Source of the DNA: Phycisphaerae bacterium
GTDB lineage: Bacteria; Planctomycetota; Phycisphaerae; UBA1845
Assembly: GCA_029260165.1 (NCBI GenBank)
Contig: JAJDDT010000102.1
Coordinates: 62,001-126,000, forward strand
Length of the DNA: 64,000 nucleotides
Direction of reading: 5' to 3'
Within the stretch, counting starts at the first letter, position 1. The number at the start of each line of letters is the position of its first letter. A program made the translations under genes and the position numbers. Shown piece after piece: positions 50,954 through 58,974 of the stretch. Below the pieces are notes generated by a model. The model saw only the letters and a list, made by a program, of their open reading frames with translations, did not search any database and had not been told where the DNA came from.

Positions 50954-51586
50954 TCATCGTTCTGATGACAAGTCGACAACCCCCGCTCCGCACTCCGGAC
51001 ACCCATCCCGCGACGCACGCAAATCGTACCCACACACAACGCAGCGACCCCGCATCCGCCACCATCGCCGCCGCACCGGACCATAGGCAGCCATCGCCCC
51101 GATCCAACCCAACGACGCAACAGCCAACACCGGATAACACATCGCCATCCGCGCGCTCACATGATGCCGCATCAAATATCCGGGCTTCCCCTCACGCTTG
51201 ATCATGTCCCGCCCAACGAACGCCCGAGAATCACCTCCAACGTAAAACGCGCGAAGAAACCACGCCCGCTTCCGATTCGTCTGCACATTCGCATTCCCCG
51301 AAAAAAGCGACGGTGCGGGAGTCGGTGCAACGGCAGGCACAGGCCCCATCTGACGCCTCGCCCACGTCAACTCATCCACAAACTCCGACCCCGGCATATC
51401 TCCCCCAAACTCAACCGCCAAACCATCACTGTGCACCCGCAACGTCAACAAAACACGCGAACCACCCAAATCCTCTTCAACCAGGTAGTACTGCCGAAAC
51501 CACGAATGCGTCCGATTCACCCACCAGACACCGACCAACCCAATGGCTACCAAAACCGCCAAAACCGTCGTCACCCGTCGAAACAT
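50954..51586 (-). CDS. membrane protein with C-terminal zinc ribbon
   Basis: A 210-residue protein with an N-terminal helix (TTVLAVLVAIGLVGVWW), a soluble middle domain of about 110 residues, a second helix (CYPVLAVASLGWIGAMAAY) and a C-terminal zinc ribbon, CVVCGYDLRASRDGCPECG. This mirrors the N-terminal ribbon of the 49641 gene. The ribbon would lie on the same side as the basic stretch RRRWWRMRGR, that is, in the cytoplasm. Function unknown. The ATG at 51586 is preferred to a TTG three codons earlier. Confidence 0.65.
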   Translation of the reverse strand: MFRRVTTVLAVLVAIGLVGVWWVNRTHSWFRQYYLVEEDLGGSRVLLTLRVHSDGLAVEFGGDMPGSEFVDELTWARRQMGPVPAVAPTPAPSLFSGNANVQTNRKRAWFLRAFYVGGDSRAFVGRDMIKREGKPGYLMRHHVSARMAMCYPVLAVASLGWIGAMAAYGPVRRRWWRMRGRCVVCGYDLRASRDGCPECGAGVVDLSSER

Positions 51587-51762
51587 CAATCCCAACCCGA
51601 TTCAACAAACGCGTCGCCAAAATCAAGCTCATCCGCTACACCATTGTACAACCCACAAAACCCACGTCGCACAAATTCATAACCAACGGCCAATTCAAAC
51701 ATTAGCAGGCCACGCCCCAACCACCAACGCCCCACATTCGTCGAAACGACAACCCTCCAACC

Positions 51763-51790
51763 TTGCCCTCCCGATCGTTTCGGTTATCCT
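51763..51790 (+). promoter_or_regulatory. promoter candidate with leader hairpin
   Basis: TTGCCC (51763-51768) and TATCCT (51785-51790) with 16-base spacing. A perfect 7-bp hairpin (ACAGGCC-AACG-GGCCTGT, 51797-51814) follows in the presumed leader of the gene at 51832. Confidence 0.45.
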
Positions 51791-51831
51791 CTTTTCACAG
51801 GCCAACGGGCCTGTCTCAGGGATCAAATCTC

Positions 51832-52665
51832 ATGACAAGGTCGCGAAAATCGCAAACGCTCATCGAGGTCATCAGCAAGGAGCAATCCACGCGAAAAAAA
51901 TCGCCCGGCACCGACGTCCCAACCTGGTTCAGCCAAGAATCCGACACCCCAACAACCGCCCCATCAGCGACCCCAAAATCCATGATCCCCGCATCACCCA
52001 CGGGACCTTCCGACGCGACCCCGACCCGGCGGTCAGTCCCGGTTTTCCGCATCGACGGTCCACGAGTCATTCTCACATTCTCCAGTTTTACAGTCGCCCT
52101 CGCCCTGTTTGCGGCAGGAGCTGCCCTCATCGCCGCCTACGAACTAGGCCAAAACCGAGGCGATTTCGCAGGCCACGAACGCGGTTTCCAGGATGGTCAG
52201 GCCCACATTCGCAGGACCACAGCCGACGAAATCGAGTCCGCCCGCAAGAAACTCCCAAACCCGGGCGTATTATCGGGCCTTGGCGCCTCACCTGTAAAAA
52301 CCCCAGTTCCCACCCAAAACGTGCCCAAAACCGCCGGCAATGCCCCTGACAAATCCGCCCCGTGGGTCCGCGACCACACCTACATCGTCGTCCAGGAGTT
52401 CCTCACCGCTGACCTCGCCGACGCTCAGCACGCCAGGGACTTCCTCGCCGAAAACAGCATCGAAACCCGCATCCTTGATGCCAGCGGGAAATACGGGTAT
52501 CGTCTCGTCGCAACGAAAGGGTTCAACTGCGACGATCCCAACCAAAAGCGCTGGTGCGACAAATACCACGAGCGCATCGGTGGGTTGGGCAAGAAATTCA
52601 GACTGTCCGGTGGACGCTACGACCTGCAAGGCTACAAGAAAAAGGCCGCCGGCAAGAGTTGGTAA
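51832..52665 (+). CDS. membrane-anchored protein with SPOR-like C-terminal domain
   Basis: A 277-residue protein: a polar N-terminal half (residues 1-75, Lys/Thr/Pro-rich), one helix (FTVALALFAAGAALIAAYEL), a Lys/Pro-rich linker and a C-terminal domain of about 90 residues (TYIVVQEFLTADLADAQHAR to FRLSGGRYDLQG). The C-terminal pattern, a beta strand then a helix with LADAQHARDFLAENSIETRI, recalls SPOR domains that bind denuded peptidoglycan glycans. It is followed 15 bases later by the small basic protein gene. Family call is tentative. Confidence 0.6.
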   Translation: MTRSRKSQTLIEVISKEQSTRKKSPGTDVPTWFSQESDTPTTAPSATPKSMIPASPTGPSDATPTRRSVPVFRIDGPRVILTFSSFTVALALFAAGAALIAAYELGQNRGDFAGHERGFQDGQAHIRRTTADEIESARKKLPNPGVLSGLGASPVKTPVPTQNVPKTAGNAPDKSAPWVRDHTYIVVQEFLTADLADAQHARDFLAENSIETRILDASGKYGYRLVATKGFNCDDPNQKRWCDKYHERIGGLGKKFRLSGGRYDLQGYKKKAAGKSW

Positions 52666-52680
52666 GGAGTTATTGAAGAA

Positions 52681-52911
52681 ATGTCGATCGACAAATCCCT
52701 GAAAAGCAAGTCGGCCCTCGCACGTCATAGAAATGTGCTCAACCGCGCCGAACGCGTCCTCAAGCTCCAGGAAGATGGAAAATGGGACGAGGAGGCCTCG
52801 TCACCTTTCGGTATGCCCAAGGTAGGCCATCGCAAGCCTTCCGTCGGCAAGAAATCCAGCAAGAAAAAGAAGGACGAGGAAGCCGAAACAGCCACCGAGG
52901 ACGCCAAGTAA
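52681..52911 (+). CDS. small basic protein (planctomycete/verrucomicrobial family)
   Basis: A 76-residue protein beginning MSIDKSLKSKSALARHRNVL with ERVLKLQEDGKWDEE, matching my recollection of the small basic protein family TIGR04137 of Planctomycetes, Verrucomicrobia and Chlamydiae. The C-terminal half is a Lys-rich tail. Function unknown; abundance and basicity suggest RNA or DNA contact. It ends a two-gene unit that closes with a strong terminator. Confidence 0.8.
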   Translation: MSIDKSLKSKSALARHRNVLNRAERVLKLQEDGKWDEEASSPFGMPKVGHRKPSVGKKSSKKKKDEEAETATEDAK

Positions 52912-52952
52912 CCCGGATCGCGCAACGGCGATTCCGGCAATCGTGACCCGAC

Positions 52953-52984
52953 AAACGCCGCTGTTTTTCGCAGCGGCGTTTTTT
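52953..52984 (+). terminator. strong rho-independent terminator
   Basis: Perfect 11-bp stem (AAACGCCGCTG with CAGCGGCGTTT) and a seven-base loop, ending in a run of T, 41 bases after the small basic protein gene. Confidence 0.92.
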
Positions 52985-53024
52985 CGTTGTGGCTGACGGG
53001 ACAAACGGCTACACGTTTTTCCGC

Positions 53025-53054
53025 TTGCCCACCGACAAAACCTTCGCTTAGAAT
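53025..53054 (+). promoter_or_regulatory. promoter for the tRNA gene
   Basis: TTGCCC (53025-53030) and TAGAAT (53049-53054), spacing 18; the predicted start is about 23 bases before the mature tRNA 5' end. Confidence 0.5.
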
Positions 53055-53084
53055 CCGCGCCGATTCGGTATCGAAGGCTCATCC

Positions 53085-53158
53085 GCGCCCGTAGCTCAAT
53101 TGGATAGAGTAGCAGACTTCGAATCTGACGGTTGGAGGTTCGAGTCCTCCCGGGCGCA
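53085..53158 (+). tRNA. tRNA-Arg(TCG)
   Basis: A full cloverleaf in 74 bases: acceptor stem GCGCCCG with CGGGCGC, D arm GCTC/GAGT, anticodon loop CTTCGAA giving anticodon TCG (reads CGA, Arg), T arm GGAGG-TTCGAGT-CCTCC and discriminator A. The outermost anticodon-stem pair (27-43) is G-A, a mismatch. CCA is not encoded. The variable loop is short, which excludes serine. Confidence 0.93.
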
Positions 53159-53352
53159 ATGCACATCCTGTTCGCGAGTCAGCCAGGGGCAGCGGATTTT
53201 TTCCGGGCGTTGTCGACCGACGCTACGATCGGCGACGTCGTTCGGGTTGCACCTCGAAAAAAACAGCAATCGCCTTCCGCCTGTCAATGATGTACCTTCA
53301 GTTCGCCGACATGTATAATGGACGCGACCTCTGGACCACGGAGAGCAGGACG

Positions 53353-54078
53353 ATGACGACTCGGACATTTTCATGGCGACCGTTTCTGATTGCTACCGCC
53401 GTCACCGTCATGACAGCGGATGACACAATTGCCCAATCCGCCAACCCCCAACGTCGACAGCCCAGCATCCAGCGTCGCGTCAGCATTCCCCGAAACCACT
53501 CCCGATCCGCTCAACAGGAACAAACCAGCGTCCGCATGCGTCAGAGTTGGCACGCCCAGCAATTCCGACTACGTCAAGCCCGCAGCGCAACAGCACAACG
53601 GGCACGGTTCAAATCACCCCACGCGCGCGACGTATTCAACCCCAAAAACCTTTTCGAGCCACCCACGCTGCCCTTCCTCCGCCCCGGATCGGATACCGGA
53701 AACGTCCACTACAACCAACCGCAACGGACAAACACCCTCCGCCCGAACCCATTCGACCCACCGCAAGCTCAAAAACGCATAGGCCAACATCGCAACACCA
53801 GCGACAGCAACCAATTCGCGATCAATCGCTACGGTAGCGGCCTCGGCAGTCTGTCCATCGGAAAACAACGAAATGATGGCTCGGTCGACTATTGGAACAT
53901 CCGCAATCAGCGTTTTCTGTTCGGATTCAAGACCGGAAACACCGCCCGGGATCTGCACAATTCACGCACCGGAACCACCCTCTTCGGCCTCGAAAACCCC
54001 GACGGCAGCGTCGACTATCTCGACCCGTTTTCGGGCCAATGGAACTTCGCAACCCCTGCCCAATCGACAAAACGCTGA
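53353..54078 (+). CDS. secreted basic hypothetical protein
   Basis: A 241-residue protein with a signal peptide (FSWRPFLIATAVTVMTADDT, cleaved near AQS). The mature protein is rich in Arg, Gln and Asn, then shows two short beta-type repeats (GSVDYWNIRNQ and GSVDYLDPFSGQ). No domain recognised. The ATG at 53353 with GCAGG nearby is chosen over an ATG at 53287, which adds 22 residues before the signal peptide. It directly follows the tRNA gene. Confidence 0.6.
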   Translation: MTTRTFSWRPFLIATAVTVMTADDTIAQSANPQRRQPSIQRRVSIPRNHSRSAQQEQTSVRMRQSWHAQQFRLRQARSATAQRARFKSPHARDVFNPKNLFEPPTLPFLRPGSDTGNVHYNQPQRTNTLRPNPFDPPQAQKRIGQHRNTSDSNQFAINRYGSGLGSLSIGKQRNDGSVDYWNIRNQRFLFGFKTGNTARDLHNSRTGTTLFGLENPDGSVDYLDPFSGQWNFATPAQSTKR

Positions 54079-54119
54079 TCAGCGATCGGCTCGCGCTGAC
54101 CGGCGTCCCACGGACAGGC

Positions 54120-54560
54120 TCAATATTTCTCAGAAACAGCCAGGTCGAACCCCTCGTGCGCAGGATTCAGTTTTGAGTTGCGATATTCCGCGCGACATGA
54201 ATAGCAGGATGTCAACTTTCCGATCACAAAATACAGCAGCAAATCAACCGCCACCGCCCCAGCCAACACTGCATACGCCAACAGAAAATTCGTGCGGAAG
54301 AAGTAGATGCTCATAATTCCCGCCACAATCACGACCATCAAGCCCACGAACTGCGGGAAATCCTTGCGGATAAACAACTCCCGACCCCCACAAACCGCGC
54401 AAACATCCACAACACCGTTCTGTGTTATCGACTCGGTCACCTTCAACGGATGCTTCTGGTGACATCGCGGACAGTCGATGCTTTCCGGCGAGGATTCCAA
54501 AGGCTCATATTCGACGATGGCGACACAATTCGGATTCGGACAATGATAACGGACCTGCAT
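54120..54560 (-). CDS. zinc-ribbon membrane protein
   Basis: A 146-residue protein starting with cysteine pairs CPNPNC and CPRCH, then a third pair CAVCG (all in the first 60 residues), two helices (FVGLMVVIVAGIMSIYFF, LLAYAVLAGAVAVDLLLYF) and a last pair CYSC. This could hold two zinc sites flanking the membrane. The ATG at 54560 has AGGTG six bases upstream; a GTG at 54569 is an alternative. It is tightly linked to the next gene, separated by under ten bases, and both face the cytochrome fusion gene at 55551. Confidence 0.65.
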   Translation of the reverse strand: MQVRYHCPNPNCVAIVEYEPLESSPESIDCPRCHQKHPLKVTESITQNGVVDVCAVCGGRELFIRKDFPQFVGLMVVIVAGIMSIYFFRTNFLLAYAVLAGAVAVDLLLYFVIGKLTSCYSCRAEYRNSKLNPAHEGFDLAVSEKY

Positions 54561-54569
54561 GACATGCAC

Positions 54570-55379
54570 CTATAACGGCAACCCATACGCGCTCGTCAGA
54601 TAACGACTGCTCAACTCCCCGATGTAGACAAACACCGAGGCGAAATACAATATCCCGGTCGCAGACTGCGTGCTGCGCAGTTTCACGCAATCCCGAACCA
54701 TGTACGCGAAAACGCCGACGGCAACCAATCCGACCGCCACCCGCATCGACAGGATCAACCACGATCCCCCAAGCTGTCGCTCAACCTGTTCCGGCACGCC
54801 CAAAGGCCCACCGAATTTGATCAGCAACAGGCAAACAACGACGAACCCAGCCCGAAGAATCACCGCCAACGAGAACAGATTGCAAAATCGCCGCAGCGGA
54901 GCAATCGTCATCTTCGTCGCGGTCAGATAGGCATGTCCCAACAACCACGAAATCGTCACCGAACCGATCAGAAACGACCCCAGAACGTCCCCGATCACCG
55001 TCATCACCGCCATCGTTCCCGTTTCAGGAATCGCATCAACCTGCATAAACGCCCAAATGCAGGCGGCTGCGACACCCGCCAATCCGCCAATCAGCGAAAC
55101 ACCCCGAATCACCCCGGAGCGACACTCCGCAGAATTCCCCAACAACACGATCAGCGCCGCCCCGACAAAACAACCGCCCGACAACACCATCGCCGCCAAC
55201 CAATTCGTCTCCAGCATCGCCGCACGATGTGTCCAGGACCAGATGCAAACCAACACCGAGCAGCCCAGCGCGAGCAGCCCGGTGAATCGCAGAAATCTTG
55301 GCGCAATCAACTCGACCCGGCTCATCGCCAGAACCGTCAACATCCCGCCTGCTATCGAGCAAAAAAATGACTGTCCCAT
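54570..55379 (-). CDS. polytopic membrane protein of unknown function
   Basis: A 269-residue protein with about eight hydrophobic helices and few charges in the membrane part. There is no recognised family; the lack of motifs rules out a named call. Some histidines sit in helix ends (TWTHRAAM, LLGHAYL), which could bind haem b, but this is speculative. The ATG at 55379 is chosen because a TTG upstream has no ribosome site. It is divergently transcribed from the cytochrome b/c gene 171 bases away, sharing its regulatory region. Confidence 0.65.
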   Translation of the reverse strand: MGQSFFCSIAGGMLTVLAMSRVELIAPRFLRFTGLLALGCSVLVCIWSWTHRAAMLETNWLAAMVLSGGCFVGAALIVLLGNSAECRSGVIRGVSLIGGLAGVAAACIWAFMQVDAIPETGTMAVMTVIGDVLGSFLIGSVTISWLLGHAYLTATKMTIAPLRRFCNLFSLAVILRAGFVVVCLLLIKFGGPLGVPEQVERQLGGSWLILSMRVAVGLVAVGVFAYMVRDCVKLRSTQSATGILYFASVFVYIGELSSRYLTSAYGLPL

Positions 55380-55550
55380 GGGACGCGATATGCTACCGCC
55401 CGAACCCCAATCAGCCAACGTCGCCGATCAGGATTGGAGGGGGTCGGTCGTCGTGCTGGAATCGAGCGGACCGTTTGGGTATGATTGCGGCTTGAAATCC
55501 AATGGCTGCGGGATGGTGGCTGGTTCGTGAGAACCGAGAAAGGTGGAACG

Positions 55551-57641
55551 ATGTCTTCCAACACGGATGCATTGAATCACGTTCCCGCACCGAGGATCGA
55601 CGCCGCCCGGGAATGGCGACACACACTGACGGGCGTGACCTTGGCGCTCCTGCTTTTCGAGACGGTGACGGGGTTGGCGATCTACCTGCTTCCGTTTTCG
55701 GTATTCAATCAATTCGGGGTACTGTGGCACACCGTACTAGGCGTGCTGATGATCGTTCCGGTGGGCTGGTACCTGGTACGCCACCTGCTGGCGCGCTTCC
55801 GCGGGAAATTCAATCACTACCAGTTTCTGGGCTACTTCTCGCTCGTTCTTTTGATCGCGATCTTCGTCAGCGGCTTCGTGCTGACGTGGCAGGCTGCTCT
55901 GGGAACGCGAATCAGTTACGCGTGGGACTATGTGCATCTGGTGACGGGGTTGTTGTTCATCTTCGCGATCCTCGCGCATTTGATAACGTTGTGGTTCCGC
56001 CGCGTAAACGCCGTCGCCGCGGTCGCCGCGATGAATCACGCGAAACGCTCCGTCCTCACGCAGGTTGGTGGAATCACGGCTGTCCTGATTCTGCTGCAGG
56101 TCGGCACCACGGTCATGTATCGTCCGCTGGCGGTGAACAACGATTTCCCCGACGACTACAGTTGGAAATACGGGAAGGATCGCCCGTTTGCCCCAAGCCT
56201 CGTCCGCACGGTGAGCGACTGGGCCTACGATTCGAGGACCATGTCCGGTTCGAGAGGCTGCGGCAGTACGGGGTGCCACAGCGACATCCTGCGTGAATGG
56301 GAACCCAGTGCCCACCGGTACGCGTCGTCGGACGTGGCGTTTCAAGCGGTCCAGAAACTGATGCTCGATGATGTCGGCGCTGAGGCGACAAGATACTGTG
56401 CCGGTTGCCACGACCCAATCGCTCTGCTTTCGGGGAACAAGAACGTCAACGTCGAGGGACTGACATCGGTGGGCGCCGACGAGGGCGTATCCTGCGTCGT
56501 CTGCCACACGATTACGCAGACCGATGTGCGTGGCAACGCGGACTACACCGTTTCGCAGGTCGAGCGCTATGTGGGTGAAACCGGGTCCGGCGAGCTCAAC
56601 AAATGGATGAGCGATTTCCTCATTCGTGCCTATCCGCAGCAGCACAAGGAGAGCTTCGCCCGACCGTTGTACAAGACGGCGGAGTACTGCGGTGCCTGCC
56701 ACAAGCAGTTCATCGACGAGGAAGTCAACCAGATCGGGTGGGTGCAACTCCAGAACCAGTACGACAACTGGCGAAAAAGCAGGTGGTACCATGAGGGTGA
56801 CGATACCAAAACGGTGAGCTGCCGCGAGTGTCACATGCCGCTGGCGGATTCCGCCGACCCTGCATCGGGCGACGAGAGCGACTACAACCGCGAGGGCGAC
56901 GATGGCAAGCACCGCTCGCACCGATTCCTCGCAGCCAATCAGGTCATGCCGATTCTGATGGACCTTCCCGGAGCCAGGGAACATGTTGCGCTCACTGAGC
57001 AATGGCTGCGCGGCGAGATTGAAATTCCCGAGATTGCGGACAAGTGGACCGGAGGTCCGGTGATCCGGTTGGACCTTTCCAGCGAGCAGGAGAGCGTCAG
57101 GCCCGGCGAACAGGTCGCCCTGCGCGTTGTGGTGACCAACAACAAGACCGGTCACGGCTTTCCCACAGGGCCTCTGGACATCATCCGCAGTTGGGTCGAA
57201 TTGCGAGTGGAGGACGAAAATGGGAAAGTGGTCCACGAATCGGGCAAGCCTGACGAGGAAGGCATGATGGCCGACGACGCCATGGTCTTCAAAGCCGAGG
57301 GCATCGATCGCTACGGCAACGACATCGACCGACATAACCTGTGGGAGATGGTTGGCGCGCGGTTTAAGCGTGCCCTGTTCCCAGGGATGAGCGATACGGA
57401 GACCTATTCGTTCGCCTGCCCGGGGATGGTTTCGCCCGCTGTTGAGGAGGTTGACAGCGAGCTGACCGAAATGCCGTTCGACGCACCGGGTCAGACCGGG
57501 GAGTTGCGAATCACAGCCAGAATCATGTACCAGAAGGCTGACGCGGCGTTTCTGGATCGGCTGTTTGGAGCCAACTCCGGGATCCGAACACCGATCACGG
57601 AGCTGTCGAGCGATTCCATGGTCCTCAAGGTGGAACGGTAG
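55551..57641 (+). CDS. cytochrome b-like membrane domain fused to multihaem cytochrome c (paralogue B)
   Basis: A 696-residue paralogue of the protein at 23119. The b-type domain occupies about residues 15-190 (EWRHTLTGVTLALLLFETVT, GWYLVRHLLARFRGKFNHYQ). The periplasmic part has one CX4CH (CGSTGCH) and four CXXCH (CAGCH, CVVCH, CGACH, CRECH), then the NNKTGHGFPTGPLDII beta domain. Relative to paralogue A it lacks the roughly 70-residue linker and the long charged tail. AAAGGTGG before the ATG at 55551 decides the start. It is a single-gene unit with no regulator next to it. Confidence 0.87.
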   Translation: MSSNTDALNHVPAPRIDAAREWRHTLTGVTLALLLFETVTGLAIYLLPFSVFNQFGVLWHTVLGVLMIVPVGWYLVRHLLARFRGKFNHYQFLGYFSLVLLIAIFVSGFVLTWQAALGTRISYAWDYVHLVTGLLFIFAILAHLITLWFRRVNAVAAVAAMNHAKRSVLTQVGGITAVLILLQVGTTVMYRPLAVNNDFPDDYSWKYGKDRPFAPSLVRTVSDWAYDSRTMSGSRGCGSTGCHSDILREWEPSAHRYASSDVAFQAVQKLMLDDVGAEATRYCAGCHDPIALLSGNKNVNVEGLTSVGADEGVSCVVCHTITQTDVRGNADYTVSQVERYVGETGSGELNKWMSDFLIRAYPQQHKESFARPLYKTAEYCGACHKQFIDEEVNQIGWVQLQNQYDNWRKSRWYHEGDDTKTVSCRECHMPLADSADPASGDESDYNREGDDGKHRSHRFLAANQVMPILMDLPGAREHVALTEQWLRGEIEIPEIADKWTGGPVIRLDLSSEQESVRPGEQVALRVVVTNNKTGHGFPTGPLDIIRSWVELRVEDENGKVVHESGKPDEEGMMADDAMVFKAEGIDRYGNDIDRHNLWEMVGARFKRALFPGMSDTETYSFACPGMVSPAVEEVDSELTEMPFDAPGQTGELRITARIMYQKADAAFLDRLFGANSGIRTPITELSSDSMVLKVER

Positions 57642-57664
57642 GTTCAGGCTGGCTGAAACGATCA

Positions 57665-57713
57665 CCCCCGCTCATTCGAGTCGATTCGGGGGATCCGCAC
57701 TTTTTCCCTGCGG
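57665..57713. terminator. possible bidirectional terminator region
   Basis: Two hairpins between convergent genes: CCCCCG/CGGGGG (57665-57692) with a long loop, and CCGCA/TGCGG (57695-57713) holding a run of T in its loop. Neither is a textbook terminator. Confidence 0.35.
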
Positions 57714-57729
57714 TTTCATCGGCGTTGGA

Positions 57730-58974
57730 TCAAGTGGGAACGGCGACACATTCAGGGTGGCTGCGGTTCCTTTCGATTGGCCGTTTCGCCAGGAGCAGCG
57801 ATTCGAGCTTGCGCATCTCGCTTGACCAGTCGAATCGATCACCAACGAATCTACGCGCCGATCGTCCCAATCGGTCGCGCTCAGGCGGATCACTCAGCAG
57901 CCTCAAAACCCGCGCCGCAAACATCGACGCATCGTCCGCTACGCAAAATTGCTCCCCGTCAATACCACCAATCCCGCTCGCCGCCGCACGCGTCAACACC
58001 ACGGGCCGACACCCCGCCATCGCTTCCAGAACCTTGTTCTGAATACCCCGCGCGATCCTCAACGGAGCCACGCTCACCGCAAACTGCTCCAACTCGCGTC
58101 GCACACAATCGACGGCTCCGACAACCTCAACACCGTCGCGATCCCCCAATCGCAACACCTCGCGCGTCGGTGACCGCCCGACGATCCGAAAAACCGCAGC
58201 AGGCTCCACCCTCCGCACCTTCGGAAACACCCGCTCGGCAAACCACGCAACGGCCTCCACATTCGGCGCATAATCCATCTGCCCGACAAACCCAACCACC
58301 GCGTCCACCTCGCTCGCTGATACCGCAGGCTCATCCCCCAAAACCACCCCGTTTCCGACCACATGCAACCGGTCCGACCCAACCAACTCCGGAACCGCCG
58401 CAGCCTCCTCAGCCGTCACCACAACGCACGCGTCAAACCCACGCAGAAACGTCAGTTCCCGCTCCCGCAACCGTCGCGACTCACCCCGCCAAACCGTCCC
58501 CGCCAACCGACCACCACTGCGACCATACTCCGCAAATTTCAAACTGTCCCAGTCGCAAAAATCCAGGACCTTTCGCCCACCCCCGACCTGATCTGCGTAC
58601 CGCCCCATGCTCGACGAAAACACCATCGTCGCATCGAACGACACCGATCTCGCCCATTCACGCACCACCCGCCGCATCCGAGGATCATCAAAATAGCCCT
58701 CCGACAACGTCCCGCCACCCGCAAAACCCACCATCGCCCGCAGCTTCGCCCACCTCGGAGACAATGGCACCGCCGCCACATCACGACACATCCCTTTCAG
58801 CGTCTGCACATGTTTCCAGTCAGCCGGGTCGTCCACGAAAAACGCACACCAAACGTCATGTCGCTCCGCCAGATGCGCCACCTGATGAAACGAACGAATC
58901 TTGTCACCTTTGTCCGGCGGACAGGGTATCCGATGCGCCAAGTACAATATTTTCTTGCGACTCACCGAAACCAC
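57730..58974 (-). CDS. GT4 sugar transferase, exosortase (XrtA)-associated type
   Basis: A 414-residue glycosyltransferase. KILYLAHRIPCPPDKGDKIR, then RSFHQVAHLAERHDV, is the N-terminal signature of the sugar transferases associated with the PEP-CTERM/EpsH (XrtA) system (the TIGR03087 family as I recall). VGFVGQMDYAPNVEAVAWF and the donor-site IARGIQNKVLEAMAGCRPVV are intact, with the key Glu present. It starts the base after the FemAB-like gene ends, so the two are one unit. The exosortase itself is not in this window. Donor and acceptor are unknown; exopolysaccharide assembly is the likely process. Confidence 0.88.
   Translation of the reverse strand: MVSVSRKKILYLAHRIPCPPDKGDKIRSFHQVAHLAERHDVWCAFFVDDPADWKHVQTLKGMCRDVAAVPLSPRWAKLRAMVGFAGGGTLSEGYFDDPRMRRVVREWARSVSFDATMVFSSSMGRYADQVGGGRKVLDFCDWDSLKFAEYGRSGGRLAGTVWRGESRRLRERELTFLRGFDACVVVTAEEAAAVPELVGSDRLHVVGNGVVLGDEPAVSASEVDAVVGFVGQMDYAPNVEAVAWFAERVFPKVRRVEPAAVFRIVGRSPTREVLRLGDRDGVEVVGAVDCVRRELEQFAVSVAPLRIARGIQNKVLEAMAGCRPVVLTRAAASGIGGIDGEQFCVADDASMFAARVLRLLSDPPERDRLGRSARRFVGDRFDWSSEMRKLESLLLAKRPIERNRSHPECVAVPT

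Noticed and set aside
55737-57665. A 642-codon minus-strand frame opposite the cytochrome fusion gene
   Set aside because: The plus strand has five haem-binding motifs and a ribosome site; the minus frame has no recognisable domain.
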